The position numbers and the translations under genes were made by a program. Below, piece by piece: positions 25,871 through 39,677 of a DNA stretch of 64,000 nucleotides. Below the pieces are notes generated by a model that ran no database searches, was not told where the DNA came from, and saw only the letters and a program-made list of their open reading frames with translations. The DNA is from Rhynchosporium graminicola (Eukaryota > Ascomycota > Leotiomycetes > Helotiales > Ploettnerulaceae), in the NCBI GenBank assembly GCA_900074885.1, contig FJUW01000007.1, positions 1,693,609-1,757,608 on the forward strand, in the 5' to 3' direction. Position 1 is the first letter of the stretch; each line of letters begins with the position of its first letter.

Positions 25871-27081
25871 TGAGTACAAACTTTGCTGGCAGTGAAAGAG
25901 AAGTTCCCGATGTGACTTTATGCTTAGCCAAAACGACTTTGGTCCCTTTCGCACTCGCAGCTATCGGCTGAATCTCCTATGGTATGCTCCTCACCCAACT
26001 ATTGCTACGTCCGATGATCGAACCATCACTGACACACTATATTGTAGAACGAGAAATATGCCTGCGCGTCTTCTCCCGCTCAGCGATCGGCCTTACATGG
26101 TGCTACCAGCGCTTTGCTCCCGACACCTCAAAGATCAACCAGCATCCCATTCTCAGATGATGAGAGATATGGGATGCTCGGTCCAGTGCAGAAGGAGCGT
26201 ACCTATGTATAGGTTGAGATATGTAGCTGCAAGGTCTCGCTGGAAATGCTTGATTCGTGTAGAACACGAATGCTGAATAATCTCCGTTGGGACGATCCAG
26301 GTTAGATGTAAACAGGCACTAGTTGCTTCATTACTATAAGATTTTCCTGTCTCTTGTACTTCAAATGCGGACCCTGAGTCTCCGAATGAACCTATCTTCT
26401 AATCTTGCAGTGTTCCTCAGGCTTGTTGTCAGCGCGGTGACCGTGACTCCCCTTTAAGAAGCCTTTGAAAGGCAACGACTTAAATGAAAGCTCGTACAAC
26501 TCTTGGGGGATCCCAGAAGCGTGTTTATTGCATACCTGATAGTCTTTCGCTCACAGCCGCAGTTTAATCATCCTGATCTTAAAGTTCCAAGGTAAATAAT
26601 AATCGATTAATGGAGAAATTAACTTCAAAGTAGATACTCGTAATATCTGATGAAAGACTTATACTTCACAATCGCAGCTCTTATTCCTTAGACTAAATAG
26701 TGTACTAGCGCCAAACTCGGTACAATTCTCTCATATTTCGTCGGCTTCATGCGGCATTGAAGTTCTATCTAAAATAAGTTTTCTTCTTCTTGGTATTGTC
26801 TGCTACATGCGCATTTGCTAGTGAACTATACTACGTACTTGAATGATTGATTGAAACAAGGCCTGCAAGCTTCGAACAACTAAATATACGTCGCGTCGCC
26901 ATCAGGATTGGTTTCTTGGCAGGCTCCGGGTGGACCCGACGGGAGCTTCAACAGGCGCTCGGACCAGTTGAAGATAATGGTAGGAGCGAAACCTCTTGGG
27001 ATTTGATACTCCCCATTCCATAACAAGCCCTTCACCACTCCTCACGTACTCCCACACCTGACTGCAATCGTGCCAGGCAAA
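25871..27081. other. Intergenic, upstream of LSC1
   Basis: No gene supported in 1.2 kb. It probably holds the 3' end of the membrane-protein gene and the promoter of LSC1. Confidence 0.5.
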
Positions 27082-28393
<1,312 letters not shown>

Positions 28394-29411
28394 GTGAGGG
28401 TGGAATAGCAATATGGAGTAGTAAGCTGCGATTGTATTCCTAGATAGATTTTGCTTTTAATGCTCGCGATATCCTACCGAACCCGTCAAGGTGTGAGCGT
28501 GTATTTTGTGGATTCGAGAGCGTCTTGGGCAGAGCGCGATCGATTGGAGCACAAATATGTTGGACAATCATTTCTTAAGTGTTCTTGGGTCATCACAACG
28601 TGTTTGAAGGTATAGGCCTATTGAAAATACGCCTACTGAAAATACTTGTTGTTTTAAGTCGCTTAGATAGCACTAGCGAGACGAGCTAGCTAAGGCAACT
28701 TCGGATTCGATGAAGCCAGAACTTAGCTTGTGACTTGTATAATACACATAATCTTACCTAATCGTCAAATTATGTTCGTTTGAAGATGAGTAGATACAGA
28801 TAAGCGTAGATTTGTGATAGAGCGGCAATTATTTCCTTGGTTGGTGTTGATGCCCTGGTCTATACCAGCTACAGCAGTGAAATATAATTGCATTCTTTGA
28901 TGGATCTTGATTTCGAATCACGGCAATGTCTCCAAGAATTTGTCAGGTTTCAGGTGCATTTTAAGATCGAGCTACTGTGTATTCGATCCACGAGGTCAGC
29001 CAGACGTTTACTACCTGCTCAGACACGTTAACATCTACATGCCTATTTCTGATGAAATGAAGCCAGAACAGGATCAGATGCGAGATCGAGTGGCCAACCA
29101 TGCATGGCTCGAACATGTCAAATGGTAGTTTCAAAATCTCAATCGCAAATCTGTGATTTCAGTATACGATACTGGATGTAAGAAGTCTACATTTAACAGT
29201 ACCTACCCAGGCTCGCCAGGTAGGTATACAGTGCAGACTACCTCGGCACGTTTTGGAACGGCTTGGCGGTACCGAGGTTGACCGCTTTTTTCTGCCATTC
29301 GGGCGGTGAGCCTAAACGTAAGGCACTTCGGTACCTCAGTAGAAAGTATTTCAAACCCCACCATCCGCAATACTTGTCACCACATAGCTTGCGCAATTCT
29401 CAGCAACAACG
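28394..29411. other. Intergenic and ELP3 promoter
   Basis: No gene supported. Two CGGTACC cores lie at 29267-29274 (palindrome CGGTACCG) and 29329-29335, within 150 bp of the ELP3 start. They may be binding sites, but nothing in the sequence names the factor. Confidence 0.4.
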
Positions 29412-31252
29412 ATGGCTGCAGAAACCTGGACATTGACTCTCGAAGAGAGGCAGAGGAAGCCGAAAGAAACGCTTCCTCCCGAGAATGAAAGAGCATTGAG
29501 AGCATGTTCAGATATTGTCAGCTTCCTGGTCCAAGATCATGAGGCTCAGCAGGATCCATCAGCTCCTAAGAAAGACGTTAATCTGAACAGTCTGCGCGCA
29601 AAAATGTCGAAGAAGCATAGATTAAGCAACATGCCGCCACTCACTGCTATTATCGCAGCTATTCCAGAACACTACAAGAAGTATATTCTGCCTAAGCTGA
29701 TAGCTAAACCTATTCGTAAGCTCTTGCTCGTGCTGCGCAGGTTCATTGGCTAATCTCCATATAGGAAGTGCATCAGGTATCGCGGTCGTTGCTGTGATGT
29801 GTAAACCTCATAGATGTCCACATATTGCTTACACTGGTAATATTTGTGTCTATTGTCCCGGAGGACCAGATTCCGACTTCGAGTATTCAACACAATCGTA
29901 CACCGGATACGAGCCTACTTCGATGAGAGCCATTCGAGCACGATACGATCCATTTGAGCAAGCAAGAGGACGTGTAGATCAAATCAAGGCCCTTGGACAC
30001 AGTGTGGATAAGGTCGAATATATTATAATGGGAGGCACATTCATGTCCCTGGCACAAAGCTATCGAGAGAGCTTCATCTCGCAGTTACATAACGCACTTA
30101 GTGGTTACCAGGGAAGCAATGTGGATGAAGCGGTTGAGGCAGGAGAGATGAGTAATATCAAATGCGTGGGAATTACAATCGAAACTCGGCCAGATTACTG
30201 TTTAGCCACACATTTGACAGATATGCTGCGTTATGGATGTACTAGATTGGAAATAGGTGTGCAATCTCTCTACGAGGATGTTGCTCGGGACACAAATCGA
30301 GGCCATACAGTTGCATCTGTAGCGGAGACTTTCTGCCTTTCTAAAGATGCCGGATTCAAAGTTGTCAGTCATATGATGCCAGATTTGCCTAATGTTGGTA
30401 TGGAAAGAGATCTGGACCAATTTAGGGAGTACTTCGAGAACCCAGCGTTCCGAACAGATGGTCTGAAGATCTATCCAACTCTCGTTATACGAGGAACTGG
30501 ATTGTACGAACTATGGAGAACAGGACGATACAAAAACTACACACCAAATGCACTAATTGACATCGTAGCACGCATCCTGGCGCTTGTTCCGCCTTGGACT
30601 CGTATTTACCGAGTGCAGCGAGATATCCCAATGCCATTGGTCACATCAGGCGTCGAGAATGGAAATCTGCGCGAGTTGGCTCTGAGTAGGATGAAGGATT
30701 TTGGAACCACCTGTCGAGATGTCAGAACTCGTGAGGTGGGTATAAACGAAGTTAAGAACAAGATTCGACCATCGCAAGTCGAGTTAGTCCGTCGGGATTA
30801 CACTGCGAATGGCGGATGGGAAACATTTTTGGCCTATGAAGATCCCAAGCAGGATATCCTCATTGGTCTATTGCGTTTGAGGAAGTGTTCCAAAAAGTAC
30901 ACTTTCCGCCCAGAGCTTGTTGGTCAGCCAACTAGTCTCGTCCGCGAGCTACACGTCTATGGCTCTGCTGTGCCGGTTCATGCTCGCGACCCTCGGAAGT
31001 TTCAACATCAAGGCTACGGTACGCTGCTGATGGAGGAAGCCGAAAGAATTGCCAGAGACGAACACGGCAGCACTAAGATCAGTGTGATATCCGGGGTAGG
31101 AACCAGAGACTACTACAGGCGGCTGGGCTATTGGCTGGATGGTATGTGACAGCGCCGGAATATAGCAATGAGTATGCTAACAATCCACAGGGCCGTACAT
31201 GAGCAAAAATATAAAGCCCAAGGATAACGAGGACAGCGACGACGATATCTGA
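29412..31252 (+). CDS. ELP3: Elongator complex catalytic subunit ELP3
   Basis: Three exons, 29412-29715, 29765-31141 and 31191-31252, give 580 residues. Both introns are 49 bp. The first splice yields '[19 protein letters not shown]'. The radical-SAM domain carries the CX9CX2C iron-sulfur motif (Cys119, Cys129 and Cys132 in '[18 protein letters not shown]'), then '[11 protein letters not shown]', '[11 protein letters not shown]' and 'TRLEIGVQS'. The C-terminal acetyltransferase domain (about 415-560) has '[13 protein letters not shown]', the acetyl-CoA loop '[16 protein letters not shown]' and '[11 protein letters not shown]'. The last exon is an acidic tail. ELP3 makes the carboxymethyl/carbamoylmethyl precursor on U34 of tRNA wobble positions within the six-subunit Elongator. 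The length is normal and all key residues are present. The start is the first ATG in the frame. Confidence 0.98.
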
Positions 31253-34002
31253 ATGAAGTTCCTCCTCTCTAGATAAGTATGAATGCAGTGGACGGATTCA
31301 ACTACAGAAACATTAGCCAGCGATAATGTGGCCCTCCTTCCGGGTTTGAGGACTCGCTGAGAAAGAAGCGATCGAGGCTTCGGAAATTTTCGTGGAGAGT
31401 CAATATTCTCGGGAGGTCGTAACTCGATGACAAGAGGGGAAATACTCCGACATCGATGCTGCGACTGGCAGCTGAATGAGGGCAAACGTACTCCACGAAG
31501 CAGTACAAAGGCACATTTGAACTAAGCCTTGATAGCCCTATGAGAAAGACACCGCTAGGGCAAGCTATACCGATTGCAAGGAACTGGAGATCCAATGAGT
31601 GAAGGCAATGTAACCAGCATCCACACGAAGATAAACTCAAACTCGGCTGAATGTTTCTCGGGCTGTAGATGATAGGCTCGCAACAAGAACCAATTGGACT
31701 CGTTCAAGCAATAAATCTTTATCGGAGGACTTACAGTTGACCATCAAGGGTTTTGCCTCCTCATATCTATTGTCATTGATTTAGTGAAAGTTTCCTCTGC
31801 TCTTTTATAACTCTGGTAAGATACCCACGGCTAGCACTTAAGCGTCTTTTCCTGACTTTCCACAGCAGTGGGACGGCGACTTGAGCTTACTCGCCAAGAC
31901 GAGCATGAAGAGAATAACTATCATTTCGAAGCATATAATGATAATACTTAAAAATAAAATATCACTACAATTTATGACCACTTCAGAAGATAGGACCTGG
32001 TTTCTCCTCGTGTTCGTAGCACGTGGTCGTGAAAACTTTCCCGTACTATCAAGATTTCCACGCTAAACTGCGAGCAATGAGTGTCTTACCTGAGTTCATA
32101 CAGTATGTATCTCAGATGGAAACTCGAAAATATCCCTCATATGTCAACCTAGTCACCAATCCGGCACACGAAAACTACCGAGTATACGGAGGAGAAGATC
32201 CTACTGGTGATCGAGTCCTGCAATCCTTGCTACCGTCATTCGTTGGTAAGTAGCTGGTAGGACTGTACTTCATAGAAGATCAGTGATTTCATCTGATACC
32301 TACCTAGGTAATCAATCAGGTAAGCTACCAGAGGTGGGCCGTGCGGGTGATAGTCGAGCTGCATCGTCTGAGGTAAAGTGGTGCTACAGTTTTGGACCTC
32401 ACCCTCAAATTTAAAATACGATAAATTAACCCGCATCAATCAGAGTTGCTTCGAGAATTATCGATATTGTATTTATTGACTGTTCGATCTAATTTCTATT
32501 GCTTGCTAACCTTTCAATCAGGTCGATATATGGGTACCTGCCAAGGCTCGAAAGGCATCTTCCACAGAGCGTAGTACATTCCGTAGATGAATTTGCCTGA
32601 AATGCACTCGAGCAATTCGTGACGAAGTATCTTTAGATCGAATGAAGGGCTTTGTCAAGAGAAGATAGGCAGGCTAGAGGAAGTTTTTCAGTAATTTCGA
32701 AGTTTACAAGTTGTAAGGTACAAGCAGAATTTATTTACCTTTGTGCCTGGATAGCAAGGTTTTTTTCACCTTACTTGCTACAGCTCGAGGGTGACTTACA
32801 GAGAGGTATTACATCGGGTACCTTATCTGTTGTAAGGGTACAACGAATGAACTATAACGCAGTCGACGTTCCGAAAAGCAATTACAAATTAAAGATAATT
32901 AAGAGAGCTTCTATCGACAAGGCTATCGAAGTAAACATCTGAATATGAACTTCTACATTTCGAAGTCCCTCCAAAAAAAAAAAAGCGCTCCAGGCACGGA
33001 TGAACACTACTTTACCTCAAGTTATCTCTTCAGATCATCTGCCCCGTTATTAGTTTATCCGTGCAAGTTTTCGGGTCTAAGCGAATTATCGTGTGAAGGC
33101 GGACTTGATTTATTAGATAATACTCCATAAGGTCAGAGTCGATCCTGATAGATCTTGGTCCACGTGACTGTACCCCTCCTGGTGACATTCTTACCCCAAC
33201 TGCCATTAATATTTCTAGCTTTCAACAGGAAACAAAGGATACTTCTAACTACCAGTACAGAAGTTAAACATCACTCATACACCGTCTACGCAGGGCGGGC
33301 TCGTTCATCCGAGGGTCATTGCAGGTGTCCTCATCATGTGTCACGCGCAATGGGATGATCTAAAATACTTCCACCATTCGCGCTTCCCCTTCATAAAGCC
33401 TCCGTCAAATATATTGCCGTATCCACAACACAAACATTACTCATGTCAATTCCCAGAAGCGCTAACCAGACAGGTGCTCCCTGCACTTCAGAACGTGCCG
33501 GGTAAAAGACGATCGGCTGAGCTAGCCGGCGGGTCCCCTGTCAATATACTCTCTCATGTCCAATATCAGTAAAACATGGAGGGTACAACTTTAGACGCCC
33601 GAACCAATGAGGGAGACATGGTGTTTTAAAGTACCTTTTTTGCTACGGACCGAAGAGCCCCGTGGTATTATAGCAAAACATGCATTGGCGAACTGTATAT
33701 CCGTCTACACTCCAGAATTGCTCCCAAACCCGCGGACGCTAGGAAGGATGTAGGATGTGATATGTTCCGTCCAGTACTAAATCGTAATTAAGGACAAGTC
33801 ACCATGCTGGAGGCAATATAAAGAACCTGCAGCTCGGATTCACGTCCCTGTGTTCCAAAAGCTGACGGGGGGTGGCTAAGACTCGAATCCAGATTCAGAA
33901 GCGGGAGGAGTATTATATAGAGACCACTGTGCCTGAGAACAAGTTGCCACGCATCTCACGCTCTTTACGCTCGCTGTATCCGTTTTGTCAGTCTCAGCCA
34001 TC
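31253..34002. other. Intergenic, no supported gene
   Basis: No gene supported in 2.7 kb. A plus-strand open stretch at about 32023-32253 has protein-like composition but begins after a stop and lacks an ATG; I recognise no family. It could be a relic exon. The last part must contain the promoter of the GH74 gene. Confidence 0.45.
33874..33879 (+). promoter_or_regulatory. Possible XlnR/Xyr1-type site GGCTAA
   Basis: GGCTAA lies 124 bp before the GH74 start codon, beside a GGGGGGTGG run. GGCTAA is the core bound by the xylanase regulator XlnR/Xyr1 in other ascomycetes. A six-base match in about 1 kb can arise by chance. Confidence 0.3.
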
Positions 34003-37000
34003 ATGTTTCTTCTTCAAGGTGCGGCCATACTGGCTGCTGGTCTACTTTCGGGGTCTGTCGAGGCGGTAGCTTCTCAAGCTTTTACTTGGAAAAATGTTAA
34101 GATTGGAGGTATTGGGCAATGTATCCCCTTTAAGTGCATTATTAACATGAAATCTAGGTGGTGGTGGTTTTGTTCCCGGGATTGTGTTCAACCCATCGCT
34201 CAAAGGGCTAGCATATGCTCGAACTGATATTGGAGGAGCCTATCGGCTTAACGCCGATGACTCTTGGACCCCTTTGATGGATTCTACAAACAATTCAAAC
34301 TGGTACGTATGCGTACTCATCCGTTCAAAGCGAAGTTAACGGAATAGGCATAATTGGGGAGTCGATGCCATTGCGACTGATCCCGTTGATACGGGTCGTG
34401 TCTATGCTGCAGTCGGGATGTACACTAATGAATGGGACCCGGAAAATGGTTCTATACTTCGATCAACTGATCAGGGAAACACATGGGCTGCGACAAAGCT
34501 TCCATTTAAAGTGGGCGGTAACATGCCTGGACGAGGCGTAGGAGAGGTATATATGCCCATTCACTAATCTACTACCCAGCTAATCTCGTGCCAAGCGTCT
34601 CGCCATCGACCCTAATAGCAACAACATCATCTATTTTGGAGCAAGAAGTGGAAATGGTCTCTACAAAAGCACTGATTTTGGTGTCACTTTCTCCAAGGTC
34701 GCTGCTTTCAAATGGCCTGGTAAAGTTTCCAAGTCCAGCGGCATGAATGTCATCTAACTTAGATAAAGGGACATACTTCCAAGCGACGACCTCGAGTTAC
34801 ACGTCTGATCCCGTTGGAATTGCGTGGATTACATTCGATACGACAACCGGCACCAAGGGATCTGCTACACCAAGAATTTTCGTCGGTATGTTCCTCGAGG
34901 AACTCTTGGTCTAAAATTGTGCTAATGATGTAGGTGTTGTCGATGTCGGACAATCTGTATTCAAATCTGAGGACGGTGGAGTCACTTGTAAGCCTGACCG
35001 AATCGTATTCTTGAAGCATCGACTGACTGTCTTCAGGGGCTTGGGTCGCTGGGGAGCCTCAGCTTGGTTTCATTCCACACAAGGGTGTTCTTTCACCTGC
35101 GGAGAAGGTACTCTACATAAGCTATGCCAATGCAGCAGGCCCATACGATGGATCAAATGGCACTCTCCATAAGTATAATCTCACTTCGGGAGCATGGACC
35201 GATATAAGCCCTGTGTCAGTAGCAACGACCACCTACGGATACGGTGGTCTAGCTGTTGATTTGAAAAATCCGGGTACCATAATGGTGGCAGCTCTTAACT
35301 CGTGGTGGCCCGATGGACAAATCTGGAGAAGTACCAATGGAGGAGTAAAAGTATGTTTAACCTTCTCCGAATCTCCTTGAATTTCCCAGTTTTTCCCGTT
35401 GAAGGCATGTCTCGTGTCCGAGGTATCAGGAGCAGTCCCTGGGCGACTAAGTCTCTGTGAATGCAGCGCTGACATACATCTAGTGGTCACCTATCTGGGA
35501 ATTTAGTGGCTACCCTGCCATGAACCGGTCGGTGCCTCTCTGCATCCTTGTAGATGTTTGCTGACTCTAATTTAGCTACTATGGATACGACGTCTCTCTA
35601 GCCCCATGGCTTCAAGACCAGACTTTTCCCAAAGAATTTCCGCAAAATGTAGGATGGATGATGGAATGCTTGGTCATAGACCCATTTGACTCTAATCACT
35701 GGCTCTACGGAACTGGAGCCACCATATACGGAGGCCATGATCTTCTTTCATGGGACACTAAACATAATGTCACACTCAAATCGCTCGCAAATGGTATTGA
35801 GGAGACCTACGTACGTACTCTAATAGTTGCACCGGGCGGACCGACCCTGCTGTCTGCTATTGGCGATGTAGGAGGCTTCACCCACAAAGATCTCGACGTT
35901 GCTCCAGATCAGGCTTGGCATACACCGTCCTATGGCACCACTGTAGACCTTGACTATGCTGGAAACAAGCCATCAAACTTGGTCAGAACAGGAGAGAGCA
36001 CTACTGAAATTGGAGTCGCCGTCTCATCCGACTACGCATCGACATGGAAAGCATACTCCGGTGCCTCTTTATCCACAGGTCCAGGAAAAGTTGCCATATC
36101 TGCTGACGCAGACACCATTCTCATGATGGCTACAAGTGGGGCAGTGATCTCTAAAAACTCTGCCGCTTTCAGCGTCGTTCAAACTCTACCACTTGGATCA
36201 GCAATCGCGTCTGACAAGAGAAATAACACTTACTTTTATGGAGCCTCCGCTAGCAGGTAGGTTTTACTGGCTTCCTGAATGGCAGCTCTCGCTTACACGG
36301 AACAGTGCTTACGTATCGTCAAATGGCGGTACGACATTCGTAAAGACTGCTACCCTGGGCAGCTCAAAAGTAGTCAGCCAAGTTCGCGTCCATCCTAATG
36401 TGGCGGGTGACGTGTGGATAAGTACCGACGTTGGGCTGTTCCACTCGACAGATTTCGGGAGCACTTTCACTCAAATTGCCAGCGATGTGACTGCCGCATG
36501 GAACTTTGGTAAATTGTTCACTTTACTCACTTAGTATTTTGCTGATAATGATTTAGCGCTCGGTGCTGGGGCAACTAAGTCCGCTTACCCCGCCATTTAC
36601 GGCTTCTTTACAATCGGCGGCACAACTGCTCTTTTCAAGACCGAAGACGCGGGAGTGACTTGGTTCATTATCAGCGACGCTAAGAATGGATTCGGTGCAG
36701 TCGGAGGCAACACAGTCGGCGCCGATACTGAGAACTACGGGAAAGTGTATGTGGGAACCAATGGTCGTGGAATCTTCTACGGTGTGGCTTCAGGCAAACT
36801 TCCTCCTTCGCCCACCTCAGCATCTTCGACGAGCAAGCCGACTTCCAATCCAAGCAGTCCCACCAGCTCGAAGCCGCCAACCGTGACATCGACCAAGAAA
36901 AGTTCTACGGCCTCTTCGTAGGTCTACCATGATGAATCATCTGGGTAGAGCTAACTTTTAAGTGCGCCTGCCCCTACCGGAGCAGCACCCGCGGGCCCAT

Positions 37001-37200
37001 ATCAACAATGTATGTACCCTAGGAAGATTATTTGATCAAGTTCTGACCTTGTCCAGGCGGAGGCGGACCATCATACACTGGTCCGACTACCTGTATAGCT
37101 GGCTGGAAGTGCACGTTTGCAAATGCCTTCTATTCCCAGTGTAAGCATCGCCTGGCTCTGTAATGGCAACTGTGCTAATGATTAAATAGGCTCTCAATGA
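34003..37200 (+). CDS. Secreted GH74 xyloglucanase with C-terminal CBM1
   Basis: Fourteen exons give 831 residues: 34003-34108, 34158-34302, 34348-34546, 34596-34719, 34763-34885, 34934-34987, 35037-35350, 35484-35527, 35576-36256, 36306-36508, 36557-36917, 36963-37009, 37057-37140 and 37190-37200. A signal peptide (about 1-21) is followed by two seven-bladed propeller halves with Asp-box motifs such as '[12 protein letters not shown]' and '[11 protein letters not shown]'. Asp59 in '[10 protein letters not shown]' and Asp467 in 'GDVGGF' correspond to the two catalytic aspartates of GH74. A Ser/Thr/Pro linker (about 745-785) leads to a CBM1 with 'GPYQQCGG', 'SYTGPTTC' and 'FYSQC', a cellulose anchor. 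GH74 enzymes cut xyloglucan of plant cell walls. All introns are GT...AG and the frame closes cleanly. The LPMO-like gene lies next to it. Endo versus reducing-end action cannot be told here. Confidence 0.95.
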
Positions 37201-39677
37201 GCTCAAATAAATTGTATACAGTTGAGGGGAGTAGGGGAAGGTCAGCACGAATTGTAAATATGGGATGTTACGGCCAATAAAATATAATCACTTGTGGCAC
37301 ATGAATGAACTTACATCTCTGATTTTGAAATCTTGACTGATCATACCTATGGGTAAGCATCACGCGCCCCGGATAATAAAGTCGTTACTTAAGCTATTTG
37401 CTTAAGTAAGTCATCAAGAGATTGTCTTAATTTCGAATAAGGGCTTCAGGCAATGTGTACTAATACTTTGGTGACTCCAAGATCGAGTTGCGCTATTGAA
37501 ATGATCTGGCAATTTCTCGCTTCTAGCATTCAGTTCGTGGACACATGCTACTCCTAGCGTGAAGGATATGATAGACGGCTCTCTTCTCGATGTCCCACAG
37601 TCAGCAAAGAAAGGCCTGGTCTGTATGCGATTGTGGGACGTCATTCATGAAGCAATTTCTTTGTCACTCTCCATCAAATATTCCGCATCTTCCTTCATTG
37701 GAAAGAACGACTCATGGCAAAAATTTCAAGTCTAATGAGATTGTGAGATAGTCATGCCGTCTGTCCAGAGCCTACCAGTAGTCATCCTTCTCTTCAAGTC
37801 CTGGCGAGGATCTTCGACTTCAATTTCAATGGGCACTGAGCGGCTTGCTAACAGTACCTAGGTGCAGCGTTACACAATCCATAGCCAGGGAGAATATCGA
37901 TTTGTCACTTGTCTCTTTGAGAATTTTATACATGCACCTACCGCTCAGTAGCGACTGTCAGTTAAGACTCAACATATTGCAAATATTATGTGGGACCCCA
38001 CGCAAGTTAATGCTACAAGTGAATAAACTGCAGCAGGACGGTTCTTCATGGGGAGTAAGCGATTATGGACAGAATTTTTGATGCCTCTTCCTAGGCCAAT
38101 TTTTCTCTAGCCGAGCAACTATCCTTGAACTTGAACTAAAGTCTGTAATCGATAATGTTGTCCTGGTGAAGTCATCAGATAGTTATAGCACGTACCGATT
38201 TCAAAGTGCTACTTCAAGTTCTACTTTACAGCATCCTCGAATCTTTAACATCGAATCACACCTTAAACCCGAACGTTCCAGTTTTATCTTCGCCGGATAA
38301 AATTTTGCTTAGCCTCCGGGAAAGAGCAAGGAGATGATGTTTTGTTCCATTTCCTTAGAAGATGGGCTAGTTCCAAAATGGTATGTTAAGCGAAGTTCAG
38401 GTCACTTGAGCAGCACGATGTTTGGGAGGAGCTACCTACGTATCTACATGATGCAAGGAAGAACACTTAGACGGACGAACAATATTCGTCTGAAGACTTT
38501 TAATGTGTGCACAGTTTCTAAGTGTTGGGTTACGAGTTCCTGTTCGCAGAATTGAAGATTCACCAACTAAATACGAAGAACTGAAATAAGGTACTGAAAC
38601 CGTCATCTGAAGTCCAAGCCTTATCATGCACAGAGATTGCTATCCCTGGATTTTTTAGCATATGATTGAATGTTCTTAAGCTATTTTATTGGTGCTTTTC
38701 ATCCTGAGACTGCAGAAATAGCATCGGTGTAGAAGTAAGATGGCGGGAAGCAATCAGTATCTTGAACACATGAGGACTAGTTGGACTTTAATTGGTACCG
38801 CATGGCATGAGTAAATTTGATGTAGAATCACAACGCGAGAAGAAGCGAGAGTAACTTGGAGGCCAATCTTGGTATCTGTGAATTCTGGTTTTTGGAATTC
38901 GGTGAGTACGACTGGAGGGCAGTTGCGCGAGAATCCGGTGAAAGTGATCTCATACAAACAAGACATTGCCTTTAATTGGAGGATAAAATCCTTGGAAAAA
39001 TAAGTGAGAAATACATAAATGAGATCCGTGTCGATCCCAACCTGAAATGTCACAATTTGGCAGTTCAATCTGTGGTTGTTCAGCCCAGTGGTCCAATGCT
39101 GATAGGCTAAATGTCGATCTGTTGTACCCCCACGAACAAACTGTCTGCTGATCAAATGTACCCTCGTTCCTGGCGCGTTGTCAACATCTACATACCAGAC
39201 AAGTTCTTGCTTCACGATCAAAATTCATCGAGATGTAAATTGTCTTATTCCCGGGTGTGGGTGTATGTCACGGCATATCACGCCGCAGACGAGCTACCTA
39301 GAGGCTTTGGAACATCACACGAAAATTCCCACGAAAATTCCCGAAAACAATCCGATTAATCTATATACCCTGTACACTCATAATGCTACTTTGTCAAATG
39401 TCGTACAAGATACCGTATATGAATTCACACATAGCTTCTGACCTTCCGAATTGGACGATCATTACTCTGTCTCAAACAGCCTGCCAATCAGCCTGATAAA
39501 CACGGACTTACTTTTCATCCAACGAGATCCAAACGTGTTGATGCACAGAGATTGTGACGCTAATCCGGTAATTATATCAGCGTTGAGCTCAAAAGAAATG
39601 GAAATTCCCTCATTCTTGCTCTTCACCGAATTCCAGACTTTCGAGATTCTTTGATTTGGCCGCCAAAAGTGCCTACG
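37201..39677. other. Intergenic between the two cell-wall genes
   Basis: No gene supported in 2.5 kb. A minus-strand open stretch of 155 codons (39221-38754) has no ATG at its head and is bounded by a stop; it matches nothing I know. Confidence 0.45.

Noticed and set aside
32023..32253. 76-codon protein-like plus frame
   Set aside because: Starts after a stop without ATG; I could not link it to a family or to other exons.
33864..33900. tRNA-like B-box (ACTCGAATCC)
   Set aside because: No matching A-box or cloverleaf could be built on either strand.
38754..39221. 155-codon minus-strand open frame
   Set aside because: No ATG at its head, a stop directly upstream, and no recognisable domain; kept only as a note in the gap entry.
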